NCBI GenBank assembly: GCA_039602395.1
Contig: JBCNJP010000010.1
Location: forward strand, 30,715,831 to 30,779,830
Reading direction: 5' to 3'
DNA length: 64,000 nucleotides
Source: Deinandra increscens subsp. villosa
Lineage: Eukaryota; Streptophyta; Magnoliopsida; Asterales; Asteraceae
How positions within the stretch are numbered: position 1 is the first letter of the stretch; every line of letters begins with the position of its first letter. A model generated the notes under the pieces. The model had not been told where the DNA came from. It did not search any database and saw only the letters and a program-made list of their open reading frames with translations. A program made the translations under genes and the position numbers. Shown here in pieces: positions 57,643-64,000 of the stretch.

Positions 57643-59105
57643 TGATGTGCCTTAAATGACACATAATATTATTAGTCAAACACCCACGAATGTTGGCAGT
57701 TTATGTATTATTTTGGTCTATTTTACCTTTGTTTGTGTAAAATGACTTAAACAGGTAATTAGAGGGGGCCAAAGTGATATTTGAGCATTTTACGATGTTT
57801 TGGGGCTTAAATGCACAAAATTCGAAGATCTGACTTTTTGTCCACGTCACGACCCGTGATGGTCATCACGGCCCGTTTCAAGGATCAACGAAGAAACCCT
57901 AATTCGTTAATTCATGGCGGCGCTAACGACTCGTAACCACGTAATGAGTTGTTATGACAGAATTTCAAAACCCTAATTTTTACTATAAATACCGAATAAT
58001 TTGGTCATTTTCAAGGGTTACACGTTAGAGACCAATATAGTTCGGTTCCAGAGGAGTCCAGAGGCTAGAAGTCGCAGAATTTAAGGCCAGAAGTGTTCGA
58101 TTGATCGAGATATCAAGTTATTCTAAGATTCGGCTATTGATCGACTTTGGTTTACGCTTACAATCATGTTTAATTCCGTTTTATTTGTTATTTTTTGTAG
58201 TTTAACTATGAGAGGCTAACTCTCTTAATGTCATCTGAGACAATATGATCTATTTATCGTTTTACCTATGAATTGATATTGATAATATTTTACATAATGA
58301 TTTTAGTATAATGATTATGATTCCTTTTGCATGTTGAAGATGTGCTGTTGAATGATGTGTTTGATCCTTTCCTAGTAGTATTTGGTATGGTTGGTAGGAT
58401 AGATGTATTCTACTCATTAAATTGATGTTATTTCTTAGTTGGTAATCTAGCGATATCAATATGTGTTTAGGAACTCTAGCGAACCTAGATAGGAAATGGT
58501 GAAGATGCATGTTCAATAATTTGTCTTGTTTGAAGGTGTTTGGTCGCGAATCTTAGCTTCCATGTCTTGGGTAAAGGGAATACTGAAATGACTAAATATA
58601 TTGCATATTATATTACATGTAATTGGGTTATGAGTTATTAGTCCATCATGGTTCATCATAATAGGATTGGTCTATGATCCTAGGTCTTAGATCATGTGTT
58701 TCGTGTCCTATAGCTAGGTCATTAGTTCGTGGATTCATTATGGTTGTGGTTTTAATTGCTGATTTATGAGTTTAGGGACTATAAATCTATTAGACGGTTT
58801 CTTACAAATGTCAATGTCAGGTCTAGGTAATACATAAATAGTTATCAGTCTTAGATGATATCTGTTCTTTATTCTGATTTTACATCTACGTTATTGTTGC
58901 CACCTTCATTCTTTTTTCTTATTTACTTTCTAACAGTTATTAGGAATTATGACAGAATCCTAATGATGATAACTAGGTTTAGATTGATTACACCATTGGT
59001 TCCTTAGGTCGACCCTGAGTTTCTTTTTGTGCTATCATACGATAGGTCCGCTTTCCTATATATGCATGCGTAGTAATTTAGGTTTATAAATTTAAAGGTC
59101 ACATT

Positions 59106-59164
<59 letters not shown>

Positions 59165-59176
59165 TCATGTGCATCA
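57643..59176 (+). mobile_element. 3' LTR of the Athila-type element
   Basis: 1,534 bp, TGATGTGCC...GTGCATCA, complete. TATAAATA at 57984-57991; ACGACCCGT..ACGGCCCG motifs at 57848-57880. The AT tract at 59109-59159 is uninterrupted. The right flank starts GTCTT; the left target copy is lost, so the duplication cannot be checked. Confidence 0.92.
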
Positions 59177-59498
59177 GTCTTCATCTTAGATGATTCAGAA
59201 TTGTGTGTTGTTTGAATGTTCTTTTCAGAATATTCATGTGTCGAATCCTTAGGGAACCAATCCTTATGGATTCTTTCCAAGCTTCCTTGACTCATTGAGT
59301 CTCCACTTGTTGGTGCTTGTTAATGACTTTCAGAGTTATCAAACAGGCTGGGCTTTGTGGCTATTTCAGGAATATGGATGTGAGGTGGTGAGTTTGGTGG
59401 ACTGAAGTTGAAATCTTTGTAGGCTAGGGTGGAGGAGTTGGATGTGGGAGAGTCAGGTGAGTTTCTGTTCAGATTGGCTGATTCTGAAAATGAAATGT

Positions 59499-60413
59499 TT
59501 ATGGGTTGTGTTTGGGGATTGGTTGTTCTGTCTCAGATGAGTTCTGCTCCTGTAGTTCTATTCCTTCTTTGTACTTTATCAGAACTAGGAATTCATCTGG
59601 TATATTTGATAGCAAGGAAGAAGGTACAGAGGATATAGAATCGATTGTACCTAATTCAAATTTCTTCAGAATTTTCTGAGTGGTTGAGTTGTTCTTAGCT
59701 CCTGTCAGAGCTACTGATTCTTCCTGAGACTTCTTGAAGATGAGTAGAGAAAGGAATCTGATAAATGGAATGTGAGCAGTTTCTTTCTTTTCCTTGTGTT
59801 TATCTATAATTCTTTTTATCAAATTTCTCCAGAGTATTGCCCCATAGTCTACTCTTTTATTTTGAGTTAAAGCAATCATTATGGAATATATGGATTCACT
59901 AGCCTGATTTGATGATCCAACTTTTGCAGTTAGGCTGTAGATGAGAGTGTGCATCATCAGCTTCCACTTTCTCTCCAGTTGATTGATGTTTATTCCTGAG
60001 ACTGTGGTAAAGCTTGTCCCTTTGTTCAAGGAACAGATGATTTTGAGAATTTCTATTTTATTTGGGGGTTATACAGGATCTTCTGATGTTTTGAGGTCAA
60101 CAACTTGTCTGAAGTCTTCTTCTAAAAACCGTAGCGTTCTTGTGGATCAATCTTCATTCTCAATGAGTGCTTCAATCCATTCCTTCTTGTTCATGGTCTC
60201 AGTGTTTACTCTGATGGTTGACCAGACATTCATAAGGATCTCTTTGGTGATCTCTTCATCTTCAGTGAGAGCTATCCTGGGAGGTGAGAATCTTAGGGCT
60301 TCATTAACGATTTGTACATCGTTGGAATATACCAATGGGTTTAGGTTTTCTCGCATACTGTTTGGCTCGATGTTTAAGGTTTTGAATGGGGAGTTTTGAG
60401 AAGATGAGGCCAT
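59499..60413 (-). pseudogene. Accessory ORF of copia type (unknown function)
   Basis: Starts at ATG 60413 (MASSSQNSPFKTLNIEP). One frame runs to 59499 with only two in-frame stops (at about 60149-60147 and 60072-60070), so it is nearly intact: about 305 codons. Blocks: SMRENLNPLVYSNDVQIVNE; EEITKEILMNVWSTIRVNTE; ERKWKLMMHTLIYSLTAKVG; NKRVDYGAILWRNLIKRI; IPFIRFLSLL; and a Gln/Glu/Ser tail. The pattern WK.LMH.LI...., a gap, then a +.(F/D)(N/Y)(F/G)..I....I block, matches YKYLMHVIIRC...REFNFLGWIFDYM in element B's accessory ORF. No catalytic motif is recognised. Confidence 0.65.
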
Positions 60414-60529
60414 TTTGATCGTTCGAAGAGATGCTCTGTTTGGTGAAGATGATGATTTTAGCAACAATGTTTAATTTGGATAGTGAGTGAGGATTTTATG
60501 GTAGGCGAGAGATTCTAGGGTTTTAACGG

Positions 60530-61129
60530 CTCTTTTTCACCGATTGGATTGACTGGGTGGTGAAATGGATATTCGTTGGATCACTGATTTCCTTGTAACT
60601 GAAAAAGTTACTGTTTTTATTCATTAGGAGTTTTTATCATCCTCATTATTATTTGGGATTACTAGTAATCTTAGTGAAAGATTAATTTTCTAATCCCTAA
60701 CTTTTGAGGTGATTTTTCCAGCAGAGATCAAATGTATTCTTAACAACCACAGTAGGAATCATTTTTTCCTTCTTTTTCATCCTTTTTTCCCTTCCTTCAA
60801 ACCCCTTTTGAGTGTGTGTGTGTGTGCGTCAAAAAGTTTTCCCTCCCTCTTTGGTTCATACTAACACTGCAGCTTCTGTACAGAACTACTTCGGAATTTC
60901 CGGAGTGGTTCTGCATGGCTTTATTTTTTGAAGGGAATAGAAGAAAGATACATAAATAATTTAATTTTTGGCTATGATGTTCTAGATTAGCATGATTTAA
61001 GTCTTTCTTGATATATTCCCAAGAGATTCCATTTCGAGAATTTTTACACAGAAGAAACACCTAGTACAGAACTATTTAAACATCAAGTTTAAGTGTGTGC
61101 ATTCAGTTCTACAAGTACAGGTTTGGATT
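60530..61129. other. Spacer between accessory ORF remnants
   Basis: No gene seen. A short (GT)n run lies at 60818-60832. An inverted-repeat-like TTCGGAATTTCCGGA at about 60890-60905 is the only local structure noted. Confidence 0.5.
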
Positions 61130-61960
61130 ATTCTGGTGAGCACAGGTGGATGTGCTCTGGCTTCGAGTTGGAGAGGATTGTTGTTGTGAAAAATGGATCT
61201 CAGGCCCTCATATTCTTCCTCTATTATATCATTTAGAAGACCAGTGAGATGAAGGCCAAGATATCTTTGAGAGGGTAGGAGTTGGGTTTGAAATTCACAA
61301 GGAATTCCCTCCCATTAATTGGCCTGACATATTATGTATGTCATAAATCGGGGATATATAATAAATCTTTCTTCAACAGGGATGTAGCAGTTATTTTTCA
61401 TGTTCTATAAAAGATAGTGAGAGAAGTTCATGTCCATTCCTTGAATCAAAGCATGCATGACCATTTGGGTGCCATGGTCAGCAAGATGATGATTATTGAC
61501 ACGGGAGGAGAAGCAGAGTTGGATTTGTGAGAAGAAGAATTGCCAGATGGGGGGAGGGGAGGTGGAATCTGTTGGCTTGTTCTTCAAAAAAATTTCCAGC
61601 ATATCCAATGTCAATGAAAGTTTCAATAACTTAGGCCCTGTTGAAGTAAGTGGCTCCATTTCTGTCATTTAGATGGAGAGCAGACTAGATGGAGTCTTCA
61701 GTGACTCCAAAGGAAAGATGGTTCATTGTGTTCTGATTGGACTTCCAGGTAGGTTGGTGTCAGACCTGGCATTGACCAAGAACTCCCTCAGAAGTTCATT
61801 TCTGAAGGGAGTGTTTTGAGTGAGTGCGAGACCAATTGTGTAGGTTTGCAAGAACCTCGTCATTCTGGTGAATGTTTGCTGATAAATATGAATACAAAGA
61901 TTGTGAGTGAGATGAAGTGGGATTTGGAATGCTTGTCTTTCTAACAGAGCTCAAAAGTCC
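61130..61960 (-). pseudogene. Second accessory ORF remnant, minus strand
   Basis: Begins around MTRFLQTYTIGLALTQNTPF (about 61860) and continues with LLREFLVNARSDTNLPGSP, with stops near 61715 and 61670. It then runs MTEMEPLTSTGPKLLKLSL, a Ser/Pro stretch, and GTQMVMHALIQGMDMNFSHY at about 61470-61410. The last block again has the (M)VMHALI..-MNFSHYLL shape of the accessory family. Several stops follow. It is in a different frame from the one at 60413. Function unknown. Confidence 0.4.
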
Positions 61961-62639
61961 ATTTTTAGATAACGATTTGGATGAAGTGGGATTTGTTTGG
62001 ATGAGTTTGAGATGAGAGTGACATCCATCTATTTGTAATCAGTAAGACTTTTGGGCTTTATCAGCTGTGTAGACCTCTGGTAGAGGTAGTTGAGATGGTT
62101 TGTGAGAGGGAATCAACTCTTACTTTCATCATCCTCCTATTTAGAGTAACTATTTCCTCTTTTGGGTGCCTTAACTCACAAAGATTTGTTTCTTGATATG
62201 CCTATTTTCATTTAAAATTGATTTGATAGGCATCATTTCTTTTCAGGAGGGAAGTGAAAGTCAACTTTTTGAAGAAGGATCTAGAGAGTGACACGTGTCT
62301 CTTTTGAGAATTCGTTTATTTTTATTTAGAGAAAGACAGAAGGAAAGAAAAGTTTGAACAAAAAGAAAAATAGAAATAAACAGAGGTGCTCCCCCTTGAT
62401 AGGTGCAAGGAGGGGAGTCCTTTAGTTGATACAGATGTACCTCAGAATTTTTGAAGTGTGTCTGTTCAACTCCCCCTTTTTTATAAAAAAATTATCTGGT
62501 TTTGGGAACCCATTTATTTTTGGGTTTCTTGTTCATTATTTATGTGGACTCCTTTTTTCTTTTGATTTTTACAGATTTGGAAGAAACATTCAAGGAGGTG
62601 TTTGAGTTTGCAGAGTATATACTTTTCATGCTGTAATGT

Positions 62640-64000
62640 TTTCCAATCAGTTTTACCATTTCAGTACACATGCAGTGTTTGTATAGGCGTTTGAATGAGT
62701 AAGGTTTCATAACGATTCACAATGATAAACATTATAAAATATATGATATGCTTGAAAATGAAGTAATATTGAATGAAATATTTATGCGTGTTTTCCACCC
62801 AAAATAGTTTAAAATATAAAGAAAAGGGGCTATGAACTCACCTTAGATTGTTTGACGTAAAGAGGATGGTTCAAGTGTGAGAATGCCCTAAACAAATAAC
62901 GAGTTTGTTTAGTCTAAAGTTTCGAGGACGAATAATAGGACTTCTAAACGTCTAGGGTTTCGGTGCACTTGATGATTTGGGGAAAATGATTATAATGTGA
63001 CATCATGAAGCTTTGTTGATAATATATAGCTAGATAGATTTTTTTTTTGAACGGCCAACGAATGCCTAAATAGATAGATGACTAAATAATTTTATTAGCT
63101 AAATAAATAATTGACTCATTAAATGAATAAAATGATAAATGGCTAAATAAATAAATGACACATTAAGCAAGAATATAATGACCAAATAACTAAATGATTA
63201 AATAAATGACCGATTTAATAAATAAAATAATTAAGTGAATTAATAATTAAATAATAAATTTATAGTTAAGTAAATAAATAAATTTCTGAATAAATAATTG
63301 GATTGATTAAAGCATGGAAAAATGTAACCGAATAAAGATTACAATGAATTATTTCAAGCTTTTAATGATATATGATTTTATTTCTTTTAAAACGGAGCAA
63401 CGACGTTTCTATTAATTATATCTAATAAGTTGTAAAGAACAAGTGTTTATAATCATTATTAAAAAAAGAAAATCTTACGTTGGTAGGATGTTTAACGGTT
63501 TAAACAAATGGAGTAACAATTATTTATGAAAATAATTATTTTTCTTAGGTATTTCTTTTGTTCTAAAATATTGGTAACAATTTTTATAAATTTTATGACA
63601 TGAAAGTGGAGGTATAAGGTTCAAGAGAATTAAAGGAATTTATTATAAAAAAAAATTTCTGGAAAATTATATATATATAGTGTAAGAACTAACCTCAAAT
63701 CGTTTCCGGAAAATAGAAAACGACAGTCGCCGGAGCTTGGCGGCGGCGGCGGCAAAAAAAAACGCGAACCAGGGACGATTTCGGTTTACTTTTGACAGGT
63801 TTGAGTGCGCAAAAGCTTGAGGAGTGTTGGGGATTGATTTATAGTGTCGTATTTGCGTTTAGGAATGGTTAATAATGGCATTGAAGATCCGAACGTTTTG
63901 AAGATTGGAAATCATTGATTTGATATTAACGGGCATTAATCGTCGGTTTTGATATTGTCTTGATGATTACCATGATGACTTGAACGTTTTTGGGCATTAA
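62640..64000 (-). mobile_element. Probable chromovirus LTR fragment, minus strand
   Basis: On the minus strand GGTGAGTTCATAGCCCCTTTTC (62828-62849) parallels GGTGAGTTCTATGAGCCCAC in the LTR at 44300. A CCGGCGACTGTCG / (CCG)n patch at 63722-63752 parallels that LTR's CCGGCGA-rich 5' UTR zone. A TATA-like (TATATATATA) lies at about 63668-63681. From 63060 to 63300 there are irregular TAAATAAATGA-like strings. The fragment runs off the window. It could be a different Ty3 family. Confidence 0.4.
63060..63300. repeat. Irregular TAAATAAATGA-type repeat tract
   Basis: About 240 bp of loosely repeated AAATAAATGA / AAATAATTGA / AAATGACTAAATAA strings, low complexity, seen directly. Confidence 0.75.

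Larger units (their letters stand above)
37585..59176 (+). mobile_element. Athila-type element, non-autonomous (gag and protease only)
   Basis: Two similar LTRs (37585-39326, 57643-59176). There is an Athila-style primer site just inside the left LTR and a polypurine tract AAGTGGGGGGATG abutting the right LTR. The internal region, ignoring nested insertions, is gag, protease, then about 3.3 kb with no RT, RNase H or integrase. A GGAGGGTCTGGCTGAAGACC...TTGGGAGGCAACCTAA block (about 54562-54620), usual near the end of the polyprotein in Athila/Tat elements, follows the protease closely. So pol is cleanly absent. It resembles the terminal-repeat-with-GAG class of non-autonomous elements. Confidence 0.82.
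59177..62640 (-). mobile_element. Internal part of a minus-strand copia-type element (accessory ORFs)
   Basis: Coding traces on the minus strand at 60413-59499 and 61960-61130 are of the accessory type seen in elements A and B. Minus-strand polypurine-like strings (GGGGGAG) occur at about 62388-62398 and 62470-62482. No LTR or gag-pol is recognised. The Athila element appears inserted into it. Limits are approximate. Confidence 0.45.

Noticed and set aside
62917..62936. GTTTCGAGGACGAATAA as a chromovirus 3' terminus on the plus strand
   Set aside because: No polypurine tract or LTR start follows, and the surrounding sequence reads better as a minus-strand LTR; kept as unexplained.

Overview
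The window looks like plant nuclear intergenic DNA and is almost entirely nested transposable elements. Evidence: initiator-tRNA-Met primer sites (TGGTATCAGAGC) of copia and Ty3 elements, Athila-type primer and polypurine signals, a CACTA transposon, TA-microsatellite MITEs, and no intact host gene. The accessory proteins encoded beside the copia elements resemble ORFs I associate with composite-family (Asteraceae) retrotransposons; that placement is a moderate-confidence inference. All coding sequence seen is broken by stops, frameshifts, deletions or insertions.

Layout. 1-1176: leader and 5' LTR of a minus-strand copia element (family F). 2215-4568: Athila-like LTR fragment interrupted by a 1.7 kb retroposed insertion with a poly(A) tail and target-site duplication. 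4944-33545: an old plus-strand copia element (E) with a 1.6 kb LTR, primer site, leader and gag. Its gag is split by two minus-strand copia elements: A (8149-17295, duplication CACTG) and B (17374-32944, duplication ACCAT/AGCAT). B is a chimera: gag-protease-integrase-partial RT, then a fold-back, then a second LTR end and leader, then an accessory ORF. A CACTA transposon (26423-30842) carrying a calmodulin exon fragment sits inside B's gag zinc knuckle. 34372-36150: a possible Helitron end with captured exon-like pieces. 37246-37584: 3' LTR of a plus-strand family F copia element. 37585-59176: an Athila-type element that has gag and protease but no RT, RNase H or integrase. Its gag is split by a solo LTR (40770-53606, duplication CAGTG), which is itself split by a Ty3 chromovirus-like element with about 4.1 kb LTRs (41330-52842). 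59177-62640: accessory ORFs of another minus-strand copia element. 62640-64000: a probable chromovirus LTR fragment.

Relative ages can be read from the nesting: E is older than A and B; B is older than the CACTA; the Athila element is older than the solo LTR, which is older than the Ty3 element; a MITE entered the Athila 5' LTR after integration, because the partner LTR has the empty site.

The most interesting recurrent pattern is that five unrelated LTR families each carry their own short palindromic motif, repeated just upstream of the LTR TATA box, and in four of them repeated again in internal noncoding DNA. Also notable are the calmodulin-carrying CACTA, the accessory protein family present in three or more elements, and an internal TATA/intron/ORF unit in the Athila-type element.
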